57,865 nt of DNA from Flavobacteriaceae bacterium (GTDB taxonomy: Bacteria; Bacteroidota; Bacteroidia; Flavobacteriales; Flavobacteriaceae): NCBI GenBank assembly GCA_947461795.1, contig CANHMG010000004.1, positions 1 to 57,865 of the forward strand, read 5' to 3'. The notes beneath the pieces are model-generated. The model saw only the letters and a program-made list of their open reading frames with translations. It ran no database searches and had not been told where the DNA came from. Positions 26,256 through 35,891 of this stretch are shown here, in pieces. Each line of letters opens with the position of its first letter. Position 1 is the first letter of the stretch. A program made the position numbers and the translations under genes.

Positions 26256-28736
26256 ATGAAAAAGAATTTTTATTTACTTGTATTCGCCATTTTCTCTCCA
26301 TTTTTAGTAGCGCAAACTAAAGTAAGTGGTATTGTCGTTGATAATACCAATCTGCCAGTTCCTTATGCCAATGTGATTTTTAAAAACTCTACACTGGGAA
26401 CCGTAACAAATGAAGACGGTCGTTTTTATATCGAATCCGATAAAACCTACAAGACATTGGTGGTTTCTTTTATGGGTTTTGATACCAAAGAAGTTCCTTT
26501 AACCAAAGAAGTCAATTATAATTTTAAAGTTACGCTGAGTGACGGGAATAAGTTGAAAGAAGTGGTAGTTTATTCTGGTAAAACATCCAAGAAAAACAAT
26601 CCAGCGCTTGATATTCTTCGAAAAATTTGGGAACGAAAACGTAAGAATGGCTTGAACATGTTCAACCAATATCAAATGGAGAAATACGAAAAAGTAGAGT
26701 TTGACATGAATTCTATTGATAGTGCTTTTATGAAAAAGAAGATTTTCAAAGGCATGGAATTTATTTTCAAACAAGTCGATACTTCAAAAATCACAGGAAA
26801 AACGTACTTGCCAATTTTTATCAACGAAGCACTTTCGGATGTATACGGCGATAATGTTCAGAAGAAAGTCAAAGAAATTCTCAAAGCCAATAAAAATTCT
26901 GGTTTTGAAACCAATCAACAGTTGATTGCTTTTATCAAAGATTTGTATTCGGATTACAATATCTATAACAATTACGTAACTTTTTTCGACAAGAGCTTTA
27001 CGAGTCCATTATCTCGAACAGGAATAGATGTGTATAATTATGTATTGACAGACACCGCTTATATTGATAAAAAATTGTGTTACAACATTGTATTTTATCC
27101 GAGACGTAAAAATGAATTGACATTCAAAGGTGATTTTTGGGTCAATGATACTACATGGGCAATCAAGAACATCAATATGGCGGTGACGAAAAGTGCCAAT
27201 ATCAACTGGGTAAAAGATGTTTATATCGAGCAAGAATTTGAAGTAATGAACGACTCAGTTTTTCTTTTAACCAAAGATTATATGATGTCTGATTTTGCTT
27301 TAAATAAAAAAGAAAAATCAAAAGGAGTCTATGGAAAAAGGACTACTTATTATAGGAATCATCAATTCAATAAAGAAAAACCGCTCGATTTTTATAAAGA
27401 AGATGTCAATTTTAATGATGAATCAATCTATATAAAACCCAATGAATTTTGGGAAGAAAATCGTTTTGAGAAACTCACGAAAGATGAATTGGGAGTTTAC
27501 AAAATGCTCGATACGTTAAAAACGGTTAAAAAATTTAAACGACTCTACGATGCGGTATCTATTATCACCAGCGGTTACGTACCATATGGTAATATTGAAT
27601 ACGGTTCTATTTATTCTGTCATTGGGAACAATGATGTAGAGGGCTTGCGATTAAGAGCTGGTTTAAGAACTCACTTTGGCGCCAACGACCCATGGAGATT
27701 GCAAGGTTATCTGGCCTACGGATTTAAAGATAATGGAGTAAAATATGGAATGTCCGGCAAATGGATGATCAATAAAAAAGATAGAATTATCATATCAGGA
27801 GGAAATCGTCGCGATATAGAACAAATTGGAGCAAGTCTAACAACTACGAACGATGTGTTAGGAAGAAGTTTTGCTTCGTCTGCTATTTTTACCAACGGTA
27901 GCAATGGAAAATTAACTAAAATAAATCTCTCTGCTATCGCATTAGAAATTGAGCCTATAAAAAATATCACGTTAGAAGCCGGATTCACCTATCGAACTTT
28001 AGTATCTGCTTCTCCAACATTTAGCCTCGATTATTATACAGACGATACCCATACTCAAACCAAAAGTGATGTCATCCAGCCTGAGGCTTACTTTCAAGCC
28101 GATTTTACTCCCAAAAGGAAAACCGTCGGATTTGGTGTCGAACGCAATGTAGTTGACAATCCCTACACACGTATTTTCTTCAATTATAGTCGAGGATATA
28201 AAGGATTTATGAATGGTGATTTCTCGTACAATAAATTTCAAATCTACTACAATCAACCCATTATAATTGGAGCCATCGGAAGAACGAATTTGATTACCGA
28301 ATTGGGTAAAACTTACGGAAAAGTGCCGCTTGGGCTACTGAGTATTGTGCCGGGAAATCAAACCTATTTCACCATCGAAAATACTTTCAACAATTTGAGT
28401 TTTTATGAATTCGTAACGGATCAATACGCCACTTTTCAATGGATTCACAATTTTCAAGGGAAATTATTCGCTCGTGTTCCTTTCTTAAGAAAGTTAAATT
28501 GGAGAGAAATTATCGGTTTCAAAGGAGTCTACGGAACGGTTTCAGACGAAAATAGAGCTATCAATGCTTCGGGTTTGATCTACAATGCTCCTGAAAAATT
28601 CTATTGGGAATACAGCGCAGGTGTTGGGAATATCTTCAAAGTATTGCGAGTTGATTTCTCTTGGAGAGGCAACTATTTTGAAGTGCAAGGAGCCAACCGA
28701 TTTACCGTAAAAGCTTCGATTGGTTTTTATTTCTAG
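26256..28736 (+). CDS. DUF5686 outer-membrane protein with carboxypeptidase-like regulatory domain
   Basis: 826 residues. After the signal peptide (residues 1-20, ending FLVAQ) comes a CarboxypepD_reg-like beta-sandwich (about 22-105: VSGIVVDNTNLPVPYANVIF, GTVTNEDGRFYIES), then the DUF5686 region, mixed alpha/beta to about residue 420 and a beta-barrel-like C-terminus ending VKASIGFYF. Such proteins resemble TonB-dependent proteins without a plug and are probably integral to the outer membrane; function unknown. The start is MKKNFYLLVF because the upstream in-frame TTG lies in the promoter. The stop TAG is the first triplet of a dispersed-repeat copy. Confidence 0.85.
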   Translation: MKKNFYLLVFAIFSPFLVAQTKVSGIVVDNTNLPVPYANVIFKNSTLGTVTNEDGRFYIESDKTYKTLVVSFMGFDTKEVPLTKEVNYNFKVTLSDGNKLKEVVVYSGKTSKKNNPALDILRKIWERKRKNGLNMFNQYQMEKYEKVEFDMNSIDSAFMKKKIFKGMEFIFKQVDTSKITGKTYLPIFINEALSDVYGDNVQKKVKEILKANKNSGFETNQQLIAFIKDLYSDYNIYNNYVTFFDKSFTSPLSRTGIDVYNYVLTDTAYIDKKLCYNIVFYPRRKNELTFKGDFWVNDTTWAIKNINMAVTKSANINWVKDVYIEQEFEVMNDSVFLLTKDYMMSDFALNKKEKSKGVYGKRTTYYRNHQFNKEKPLDFYKEDVNFNDESIYIKPNEFWEENRFEKLTKDELGVYKMLDTLKTVKKFKRLYDAVSIITSGYVPYGNIEYGSIYSVIGNNDVEGLRLRAGLRTHFGANDPWRLQGYLAYGFKDNGVKYGMSGKWMINKKDRIIISGGNRRDIEQIGASLTTTNDVLGRSFASSAIFTNGSNGKLTKINLSAIALEIEPIKNITLEAGFTYRTLVSASPTFSLDYYTDDTHTQTKSDVIQPEAYFQADFTPKRKTVGFGVERNVVDNPYTRIFFNYSRGYKGFMNGDFSYNKFQIYYNQPIIIGAIGRTNLITELGKTYGKVPLGLLSIVPGNQTYFTIENTFNNLSFYEFVTDQYATFQWIHNFQGKLFARVPFLRKLNWREIIGFKGVYGTVSDENRAINASGLIYNAPEKFYWEYSAGVGNIFKVLRVDFSWRGNYFEVQGANRFTVKASIGFYF

Positions 28737-28811
28737 GAGCAAATTCCAGCTGTCCGTTATATCTTTTGTGTCGAACGCCGACACAAAAGGATGCCACTTC
28801 CATCTGGTCTA
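28734..28811 (-). repeat. dispersed palindromic element, copy 4
   Basis: Begins with the TAG stop codon of the DUF5686 gene (TAGGAGC), then TTCCAGCTGTCCGTTATATC, stem TTTTGTGTCG with CGACACAAAA (10 bp, loop AACGC), then GGATGCCACTTCCATCTGG. The element ends 12 bases before the glycosylase start codon. Confidence 0.88.
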
Positions 28812-28822
28812 TACACAATAGT

Positions 28823-29431
28823 ATGAAAGAAGCACTTCATTTCTTAACCACTCAAGAGCCTATTTTCAAACAGATAATATCACAATACGGCTTGCCTACA
28901 ATTCCTTCACGACCTCAAGGTTTTGAAACTTTAGTGTTACTGATATTAGAACAACAAGTTTCAATTGATTCTGCCAAAGCTACTTATTTGAAATTAAGAG
29001 CTAAAGTATCCTTATTTGACCCCCAAACTTTATCGCTCTTACTCGATGAAGATTATCGTTCGGTAGGCGTGAGTCGACAAAAAACGAGTTACATCAAAGG
29101 GTTGTCTTTAGCAATTTTAAATAATGAAATTAATATAGAAAATTTAGCCAACAAATCTGCAATAGAAGTTCGTCAAGAATTAATCCAGATAAAAGGAATC
29201 GGCAACTGGACCATAGATGTGTATTTGATGTTTTCACTTCAAGCTACGGATGTTTTTCCCATTGGTGATATTGCAGTCGTGAATACAATTAAAGAATTAT
29301 TCGACATCCATACCAAAGAAGAAATGGTTTCCTATGCAGAAAAATGGAGCCCACATCGTTCCTATGCTACCATTTTGTTATGGCATCACTATTTAAACAA
29401 ACGAAATAGAAAAATTTCTTATACCTATTAA
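28823..29431 (+). CDS. DNA-3-methyladenine glycosylase II family protein (AlkA-like)
   Basis: A 202-residue HhH-GPD DNA glycosylase that would remove alkylated bases. It shows LLILEQQVSIDSAKATYLKL, the helix-hairpin-helix LIQIKGIGNWTIDVYLMFSL and, following it, DVFPIGDIAV, whose Asp is the catalytic residue. It lacks the N-terminal AlkA domain of the E. coli enzyme, like many short bacterial members. The start is MKEALHFLTT at 28823; a longer reading would run through the dispersed repeat. It could be read through from the DUF5686 gene. Confidence 0.9.
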   Translation: MKEALHFLTTQEPIFKQIISQYGLPTIPSRPQGFETLVLLILEQQVSIDSAKATYLKLRAKVSLFDPQTLSLLLDEDYRSVGVSRQKTSYIKGLSLAILNNEINIENLANKSAIEVRQELIQIKGIGNWTIDVYLMFSLQATDVFPIGDIAVVNTIKELFDIHTKEEMVSYAEKWSPHRSYATILLWHHYLNKRNRKISYTY

Positions 29432-29461
29432 TAGATAACTAACATTATTCATTGGATATTC

Positions 29462-29491
29462 TTGTTTTTTGTTAATGTTTTGTTACTTTTG
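29462..29491 (+). promoter_or_regulatory. consensus promoter of hppA
   Basis: TTG (29462-29464), 19 bases, TACTTTTG (29484-29491). It lies inside a longer in-frame reading and so sets the hppA start at 29525. Confidence 0.8.
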
Positions 29492-29524
29492 CCACCGATA
29501 AAATTTATAACAAAAATTATATTT

Positions 29525-32101
29525 ATGGAATCAATGATGATTTATGTGCCAATAGTAATGGCGTTAATTGGATTGCTTTTTATGGCATTCAAAAGAGCTT
29601 GGGTTTTAAAACAAGATGCTGGAGACGGTAAAATGAAAGAAATTTCAGATTACATCTACGAAGGCGCTTTAGCATTCCTAAAAGCTGAGTACAGATTATT
29701 AGCCGTATTTGTCGTTTTGGCAAGTATCGTTTTGGCAGGTATTACTTTTATACCTGGGGTTCAAACCAATATATTAATTGTAGTAGCTTTTATTTTCGGT
29801 GCCTTTTTCTCTGCTTTAGCTGGAAACATGGGGATGAAAATTGCTACGAAAACTAATGTTAGAACAACACAAGCCGCTCGTACAAGTTTACCACAAGCTT
29901 TGAAAGTTTCTTTCGGAGGTGGAACTGTAATGGGATTAGGTGTTGCTGGTTTAGCTGTTTTGGGTTTAACAACTTTCTTTATTGTTTTTTATAATGTTTT
30001 TATGGGCGGTGTTTGGTCTTCAACTGAAGACATGACAATCGTATTGGAAACTTTAGCTGGATTCTCTCTTGGAGCAGAATCTATCGCTTTGTTCGCAAGA
30101 GTTGGTGGTGGTATTTATACCAAAGCTGCTGATGTTGGAGCGGATTTAGTAGGTAAAGTAGAAGCGGGCATTCCAGAAGATGATCCACGTAATCCTGCTA
30201 CTATTGCGGATAACGTTGGAGATAACGTTGGAGACGTTGCTGGTATGGGAGCTGATTTATTCGGTTCGTATGTAGCTACCGTTTTAGCAGCAATGGTTTT
30301 AGGAAATTATGTAATTAAGGATATGGGCGGAAGCATTCAAGATGCTTTCGGGGGTATTGGACCAATTTTATTACCAATGGCTATCGCAGGTTTCGGAATT
30401 TTATTCTCGATCATCGGAACCATGTTAGTAAAAATTTCTGATGACAATGCTAAAGAAGCTCAAGTTCAAAAAGCATTAAACATCGGAAACTGGGTTTCTA
30501 TAGTTTTAACGGCTGTTGCTTGTTTCTTTTTAGTAAAAATGATGTTGCCAGAGACTATGAAAATGACATTCTTTGGAGAAGGATTACAAGATATTTCTTC
30601 TATGAGAGTTTTCTATGCTTCATTAATCGGATTATTTGTTGGTGGTGCTATTTCATCTGTAACAGAATATTATACCGGATTAGGAACAAAACCAGTTTTG
30701 GCTATCGTGCAAAAATCATCTACAGGAGCAGGAACCAACGTAATTGCTGGTTTAGCAACTGGAATGATTTCTACTTTTCCAACGGTATTATTGTTTGCTG
30801 GAGCAATCTGGTCAACGTATGCTTTAGCAGGTTTCTATGGTGTAGCTCTTGCAGCTTCGGCAATGATGGCAACTACAGCAATGCAATTAGCAATCGACGC
30901 TTTCGGACCAATATCTGACAATGCTGGTGGAATTGCTGAAATGAGTGAATTGCCAAAAGAAGTTAGAACGAGAACAGACATTTTAGATTCAGTAGGTAAT
31001 ACTACTGCTGCAACTGGAAAAGGTTTTGCAATCGCTTCTGCGGCTTTAACCTCTTTAGCTTTATTTGCTGCTTATGTTACTTTTACTGGAATTGATGGTA
31101 TTAATATCTTCAAAGCTCCTGTATTAGCGATGTTATTTGTAGGTGGAATGATACCGGTAGTTTTCTCTGCTTTGGCAATGAATTCTGTTGGAAAAGCTGC
31201 AATGGATATGGTATATGAAGTGCGTCGTCAGTTTAAAGAAATTCCAGGAATTATGGAAGGAACTGGAAAGCCAGAATACGCTAAATGTGTAGATATTTCT
31301 ACAAAAGCGGCTTTACGCGAAATGATGTTGCCAGGAATTATGACCATTGGTTTCCCAATTGCTATTGTTCTTTTAGGTAAATTAGTTTACGGAGACAATA
31401 ACCAATTAATCGCTGAAATGTTAGGAGGCTATATGGCTGGAGTTACCGTTTCGGGTGTACTTTGGGCTGTGTTCCAAAATAACGCTGGTGGTGCTTGGGA
31501 TAATGCTAAAAAATCATTTGAAGCAGGTGTTTTGATCAATGGTGAAATGACTTTCAAAGGTTCTGATGCTCACAAAGCTGCGGTAACTGGTGATACTGTT
31601 GGAGATCCATTTAAAGATACATCAGGTCCGTCAATGAATATTTTAATCAAATTGACTTGTTTAATTGGGTTGGTTATCGCTCCGATTTTAGGAAACGGCG
31701 AACAAAAAATGTGCGCTAAACCGATGCAAATGCAGATGGAAATGAAAATGGAATGTGATGGTGATATGATGGGTAAATGTGATATGGACAAATGTGCTAC
31801 GATGACTAAAGAAGAATGTGCTGCAATGTGTGATTCTCTTCAATGCACCCCTGAGCAAAAAGAAATGTGTTTGTCTCATTACGATGCTAATGGAAAATTC
31901 GTTGCCCCAGCTAAAAAAGATTGTTGTGCTAAAAAAGAAGTTGATATGCCTGCAATGGATAAAAAAGTTCGTGTTGAAATCATCAATAAAGATGGTAAAG
32001 CGAAAGCTACTGTAACTACAACAGTAAACGGAACTTCTGCAACTCAATCTTTTGAAGGAACAGAAGCTGAAGTAAAAGCTAAAGTTGATGCAATGAAATA
32101 A
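29525..32101 (+). CDS. hppA: membrane-bound ion-translocating pyrophosphatase with Met/Cys-rich C-terminal tail
   Basis: Hydrolyses pyrophosphate and pumps H+ or Na+ across the inner membrane. About residues 1-725 form the usual multi-helix core. Catalytic loops are [20 protein letters not shown] and [20 protein letters not shown], then [18 protein letters not shown] and the C-terminal [26 protein letters not shown] has Ala where K+-independent enzymes have Lys, so K+ dependence is likely. Which ion is pumped cannot be told. Residues 726-858 are an unusual hydrophilic tail with about 10 Cys and 15 Met ([36 protein letters not shown]). The start is ATG 29525, downstream of a full promoter. Monocistronic. 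Confidence 0.95.
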   Translation: MESMMIYVPIVMALIGLLFMAFKRAWVLKQDAGDGKMKEISDYIYEGALAFLKAEYRLLAVFVVLASIVLAGITFIPGVQTNILIVVAFIFGAFFSALAGNMGMKIATKTNVRTTQAARTSLPQALKVSFGGGTVMGLGVAGLAVLGLTTFFIVFYNVFMGGVWSSTEDMTIVLETLAGFSLGAESIALFARVGGGIYTKAADVGADLVGKVEAGIPEDDPRNPATIADNVGDNVGDVAGMGADLFGSYVATVLAAMVLGNYVIKDMGGSIQDAFGGIGPILLPMAIAGFGILFSIIGTMLVKISDDNAKEAQVQKALNIGNWVSIVLTAVACFFLVKMMLPETMKMTFFGEGLQDISSMRVFYASLIGLFVGGAISSVTEYYTGLGTKPVLAIVQKSSTGAGTNVIAGLATGMISTFPTVLLFAGAIWSTYALAGFYGVALAASAMMATTAMQLAIDAFGPISDNAGGIAEMSELPKEVRTRTDILDSVGNTTAATGKGFAIASAALTSLALFAAYVTFTGIDGINIFKAPVLAMLFVGGMIPVVFSALAMNSVGKAAMDMVYEVRRQFKEIPGIMEGTGKPEYAKCVDISTKAALREMMLPGIMTIGFPIAIVLLGKLVYGDNNQLIAEMLGGYMAGVTVSGVLWAVFQNNAGGAWDNAKKSFEAGVLINGEMTFKGSDAHKAAVTGDTVGDPFKDTSGPSMNILIKLTCLIGLVIAPILGNGEQKMCAKPMQMQMEMKMECDGDMMGKCDMDKCATMTKEECAAMCDSLQCTPEQKEMCLSHYDANGKFVAPAKKDCCAKKEVDMPAMDKKVRVEIINKDGKAKATVTTTVNGTSATQSFEGTEAEVKAKVDAMK

Positions 32102-32118
32102 AAGCTATTTAATAAATT

Positions 32119-32153
32119 AAAAAAGCCTCAATAGTATTATTGAGGCTTTTTTT
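32119..32153 (+). terminator. intrinsic terminator of hppA
   Basis: AAAAGCCTCAATA pairs with TATTGAGGCTTTT around GTAT, followed by T. Confidence 0.9.
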
Positions 32154-32285
32154 ATGATTTTTAAGATGTTAATATCTCTTTTTATAAAGTTAATATCTAA
32201 AGAATAATTCAGATTTATCTGTACTAAGAATTAGTATATTTGAAACCGAAATCACCACTTAATTTGAGTTACTCTAAATCCAGAT

Positions 32286-32774
32286 ATGGAAGAAAAAAGC
32301 AATAAAAACGCTGTAGAAGCCTTACTTTCTGAATATAGAAATGTAATCATTGCTTTCCAGAAGGTTATTTCACCTATTTCCTATGCGAACTTAACAACTA
32401 TAGTAGATTCAACCACTTCAAATTCAGATTGTCAATCCATACAATCTATTATTACACATGTTGTTAGTTCAGGGTATTCGTATGCTGGGTATATTCGAAA
32501 ACAGATTAACTTAAGTGACAATCGCCCGGGAAAAATAACCCGAATGTCCATTACAGAATACCATAATGATTTAGAAAATTTGAAGGTTTATACCCAAGAA
32601 ACTTTCAAAACAATAGAGGATGAAGATTTAGAAGAGTTCGATGAAGAAAAGAAAATACAAACCTCTTGGGGTCAAGTTTATGACATCGAACAAATGATGG
32701 AACATGCCGTAGTACATGTCTTAAGACATCGTCGCCAAATTGAAAAATATTTGAAACTTTTGTCAATGGAATAA
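32286..32774 (+). CDS. DinB-family protein
   Basis: A 162-residue four-helix-bundle protein of the DinB superfamily. The metal-binding His are visible: one in SIITHVVSSGYSYAG (about residue 60) and two in EHAVVHVLRHRRQIEKYL near the C-terminus. Family members are metal-dependent thiol transferases or stress proteins; this one has no assignable substrate. TATATTTG (32235-32242) is its -7 element. Single gene, convergent with the membrane protein gene that follows. Confidence 0.85.
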   Translation: MEEKSNKNAVEALLSEYRNVIIAFQKVISPISYANLTTIVDSTTSNSDCQSIQSIITHVVSSGYSYAGYIRKQINLSDNRPGKITRMSITEYHNDLENLKVYTQETFKTIEDEDLEEFDEEKKIQTSWGQVYDIEQMMEHAVVHVLRHRRQIEKYLKLLSME

Positions 32775-32837
32775 AAAGAAAGCTCGTTAAACAAAACTAG
32801 GATCTTTTAATTTTATTCTTTTTCATGTAACACATTT

Positions 32838-34235
32838 TTATTTTTTATTCTTAGACCTAAGAATGGTTTTGCGATAAACAGCATAGTATTTTGAAACAAA
32901 TAATGGTTGCTTCATCTTTGTTTTATCCCACTCTAATTCCGTAACAACAAAATCATAATGATCAAGAGTGTCTGCGCTTATATACTTTTTTTTAGGTTCC
33001 ACTATTGTATAGTTTTTATATCCTTGAGAGAGTAAGTTAAATTCAAGATTATATCGCAATAAAGTGCCATTTAAAAAATATTTTTTATTTCCAACCATTT
33101 GCTTAATAATGCCATCAGATGTAATATTCAGGGCATTGTCTTTATCTTCGTAATTTAAAATACGAGAATTGAAATTGTAAAGGAGAATGAGTTGAAAAAC
33201 TACAATAGAGTAAAAAAGATGTCTTAATTTAAGAGATTCGATATAGTGTTTATAGGGAATAAAAATAATCAAAACAATAAGAAGACTATAATAATTAAAA
33301 ACTCGTGCAAAAGGATTTACTCTCTGAAGACTTACTAAAACAGCTGGAGCCAAAAAGCAAACTGTAGCAAAATAAATTTCAAATTTATGACCAGATTGTA
33401 CAATTTTATAATAACTCCAACTCAATAAAATAGCTAAAATACTCCAATGAATTCCAGTTATTTGACTAACAGCAGATGGAAAATAAAAAGGCAAAGATTT
33501 TAAAGCTTGTAAAAACGACATAGGTTTTACAAATCGATTATTAGTAATACTTTCTATTCCGCATGTATACATAATTGGGGAATAGAGTAGCGCACAAAAT
33601 ATCAAAACGATGAGGAAGAGTATTGTTTGTTTCCAAAATAAATGAGGTTTTATAAGGACAATTAATGAATAGAGTGTAAGAATTGGATATATAAAAGTTG
33701 GTATCGTATATAAACCTAAAAGAGAAAACAATCCTAGCCAAACAAATGTTATTCGAGTTGGGACATTGTAACAAATTTTAAAAGTGTAATAAAGACTATT
33801 AATAAAAAAAAGATTAATGAGCCCATATCCTCTTGCCATATAACTATAATATATATTTAAGAATAGTAATGAAAAGACACATACAATCAAAAGAGCCATT
33901 TTTTGATTATAAAAAAAAATGATAAATCGATACAATGATAAGAGCGTTAGGATATTAATTCCAATAGAAACTAAGCGTAACTTTAGTAAATTTGAAAGCA
34001 TTGGAATTTGATTCGTAAGGGTTGTTAGAATCGAAAATAGCACATGATTGTTTGGTGCTGGATATTGTGAAATGGCAGTATAAAAACCTTTATTAGTAAA
34101 CAGAATAAAGGTGCATGATTCGTCAAAAGAAACGGGTAACGTTACGCAATAATAAAGTGAGATTGCGAATGAAACTAAAATAATATAAACCAAAATTAAT
34201 GAAGTATTCTTATCTGCTTTAGAGGTCCACTTCAT
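32838..34235 (-). CDS. multi-pass membrane protein, GT-C (GT39-like) glycosyltransferase fold suspected
   Basis: 465 residues with about ten hydrophobic segments. The first loop has LPVSFDESCTFILF, with an Asp-Glu pair at the place where GT-C enzymes of the PMT/ArnT type keep their catalytic acid, and further on YPAPNNHVLFSIL. YSYMARGYGLINLFFINSLY is also typical of these proteins. It would transfer a sugar from a lipid carrier on the periplasmic side, but the acceptor is unknown. Low G+C and strongly AT-biased codons relative to the neighbours suggest weaker expression or a different history. No partner genes are adjacent. Confidence 0.6.
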   Translation of the reverse strand: MKWTSKADKNTSLILVYIILVSFAISLYYCVTLPVSFDESCTFILFTNKGFYTAISQYPAPNNHVLFSILTTLTNQIPMLSNLLKLRLVSIGINILTLLSLYRFIIFFYNQKMALLIVCVFSLLFLNIYYSYMARGYGLINLFFINSLYYTFKICYNVPTRITFVWLGLFSLLGLYTIPTFIYPILTLYSLIVLIKPHLFWKQTILFLIVLIFCALLYSPIMYTCGIESITNNRFVKPMSFLQALKSLPFYFPSAVSQITGIHWSILAILLSWSYYKIVQSGHKFEIYFATVCFLAPAVLVSLQRVNPFARVFNYYSLLIVLIIFIPYKHYIESLKLRHLFYSIVVFQLILLYNFNSRILNYEDKDNALNITSDGIIKQMVGNKKYFLNGTLLRYNLEFNLLSQGYKNYTIVEPKKKYISADTLDHYDFVVTELEWDKTKMKQPLFVSKYYAVYRKTILRSKNKK

Positions 34236-34287
34236 ATAAAAAGGATTATAATTAAAACTATTGAATCGTGAAAAGGATTTTTAATTC

Positions 34288-34902
34288 TTAGAATAACCCG
34301 TTCAATTCCGCATTAATTTTATTCAAAATCATTCCCAAATCTTCAGGATTATTGACAAAATCAATATTGTCAACATCAATAACTAAAAGTTTTCCTTTGC
34401 TGTAAGTGTGAATCCAGGCTTCATAACGCTCATTCAATCGACTTAAATAATCTATCGAAATGGAATTTTCATATTCTCTTCCGCGTTTGTGAATTTGTGA
34501 AACTAAATTCGGAATGGAACTTCTCAAATAAATGAGCATATCCGGTGCCTCCACCAAAGATTCCATCAATTCAAATAAGGATTTGTAGTTTTCAAAATCA
34601 CGATTGGTCATCAATCCCATAGCATGCAAATTGGGTGCGAAAATATGGGCGTCTTCATAAATCGTTCGATCTTGTATAATTTTTTTACCACTCTGACGAA
34701 TTTGCAATACTTGGCGAAAACGACTGTTCAAGAAATATATCTGTAAGTTAAACGACCAACGTTCCATTTGATGGTAAAAATCATCCAAATACGGATTGTC
34801 TACAACGTCTTCAAAATGAGGCTCCCATTTAAAATGTTTCGCTAATAAACGAGTAAGTGTTGTTTTTCCTGCTCCGATGTTTCCTGCTACTGCTATGTGC
34901 AT
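34288..34902 (-). CDS. deoxynucleoside kinase
   Basis: Phosphorylates deoxynucleosides for salvage of DNA precursors. At 204 residues it has the P-loop GNIGAGKTTLTRLLAKHF at the N-terminus, FEDVVDNPYLDDFY, the DRS-type motif as QDRTIYEDAHIFA (Asp-Arg-Thr) near residue 80, and IHKRGREYENSISIDYL with the lid Arg. The substrate (deoxyadenosine/deoxyguanosine or pyrimidine) cannot be chosen. Its ATG overlaps the stop of the upstream secreted-protein gene by one base (TAATG), a conserved-looking coupling. Confidence 0.92.
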   Translation of the reverse strand: MHIAVAGNIGAGKTTLTRLLAKHFKWEPHFEDVVDNPYLDDFYHQMERWSFNLQIYFLNSRFRQVLQIRQSGKKIIQDRTIYEDAHIFAPNLHAMGLMTNRDFENYKSLFELMESLVEAPDMLIYLRSSIPNLVSQIHKRGREYENSISIDYLSRLNERYEAWIHTYSKGKLLVIDVDNIDFVNNPEDLGMILNKINAELNGLF

Positions 34903-35681
34903 TATGGTACTGCTATTTTATAATTCGTAATTCCGTTGTCTGTAAAAATAGATAAAATTTGGTCTTTATAGGTAAAATTTTTAAAGGTTTTTTTGTCAAT
35001 TTCAACTAGAGTCGATTTTTTATCTTTGAAATCGTATTCATACAATTCGTTTCCTTTTTTAAACAACAAAAGCGTATCTGAAATCCATTGAATTTGATCA
35101 AAGGGAGGAAGATTCCCCATCTGATCTATTTTCCCATATACATCACAACGAAAGGAATTTCCTTCCTCGTCAATCCATTGAAAATAATTAAAACCAGACT
35201 CATAATAAGTGACATTATTCGTAAAAGGTGTAGTCAAAGTTTTAAATTCTCTTTTAGTATACTCATACAAACCAATTTTCTGTGACAAGTTATTGTAAAT
35301 CCATAATCGATTACCAGCCGCAAGCCCAATTGCTATGGCAATAATCGGATTAGTTGAATCGTTGAGATTGATGCTTGCGGTTTCATTTAACTGATTGTCA
35401 AGGAGAATTACCGCGTTAAAATCCTGATAAAACAACACTATTTTTAAAGGGTTTTGCAAATCTACTTTCGTAATTTTTCCCAACTGAAGGTTTTTATACT
35501 GCCATTTTTGCTCCCCAAATTGTTTCGTCAAAACGTTATTAGTAATAGAGTAAATAGCGCCTAATGCATCATAACCTACAAAGGCATCGGCTTTCATATC
35601 GAAAGTGTTCATCAATACCGGTTTTTGCGCCAATCCATTCCATGCACAAAATAGCCAAAATAACAAATACACTTTTTTCAT
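34902..35681 (-). CDS. secreted protein of unknown function, beta-propeller-like
   Basis: 259 residues with a signal peptide (residues 1-18, ending NGLAQ). The mature part is made of short beta repeats: VGYDALGAIYSITNNVLTKQ, KIVLFYQDFNAVILLDNQL, RLWIYNNLSQKIGLYEY, DTLLLFKKGNELYEYDFKDK. This looks like an incomplete or small propeller. I recognise no catalytic motif. It is translationally coupled to the deoxynucleoside kinase, though a functional link is not obvious. Upstream lies a dispersed-repeat copy and then metK. Confidence 0.75.
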   Translation of the reverse strand: MKKVYLLFWLFCAWNGLAQKPVLMNTFDMKADAFVGYDALGAIYSITNNVLTKQFGEQKWQYKNLQLGKITKVDLQNPLKIVLFYQDFNAVILLDNQLNETASINLNDSTNPIIAIAIGLAAGNRLWIYNNLSQKIGLYEYTKREFKTLTTPFTNNVTYYESGFNYFQWIDEEGNSFRCDVYGKIDQMGNLPPFDQIQWISDTLLLFKKGNELYEYDFKDKKSTLVEIDKKTFKNFTYKDQILSIFTDNGITNYKIAVP

Positions 35682-35714
35682 AAAACGAATTTACAATTCT
35701 TTTTTTTAATAATT

Positions 35715-35818
35715 AGTAGCTAATTCCTGCTGTTCACTATATCTTTTTTGCTTGTCAAGTTGATTGCTTCCATAGCACTTTATCGTAGCAAAAAAGGATG
35801 TCGTTGCCATCAGGGCTA
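35715..35818 (-). repeat. dispersed palindromic element, copy 5
   Basis: Reads AGTAGCTAATTCCTGCTGTT, CACTATATC, stem TTTTTTGCT with AGCAAAAAA, GGATGTCGTTGCCATCAGGG, CTA. The loop is about 35 bases. Between it and metK (35840-35880) is TTTGCGCTCTTTGCGCTATA, similar in style to the leader module next to copies 2 and 6. Confidence 0.85.
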
Positions 35819-35891
35819 AAAAAAGCCCGACTCCAATAAGAAGTTAGGCTTTTATTTGCGCTCTTTGCGCTATACTTAGCGTGTTTTTTGA

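Noticed and set aside
28736-28822. Longer N-terminus of the AlkA-like protein from an upstream start
   Set aside because: The extension would be translated from the dispersed repeat and has no family similarity; ATG 28823 fits the domain start.
30520-30918. A 132-codon reading in another frame inside hppA
   Set aside because: It lies wholly inside a certain gene, is rich in Cys/Trp/Arg from frame-shifted codons and has no start context.
31688-32047. A minus-strand reading rich in His and Phe opposite the hppA tail
   Set aside because: It is the reverse of the Met/Cys-rich coding sequence; the composition follows from that.
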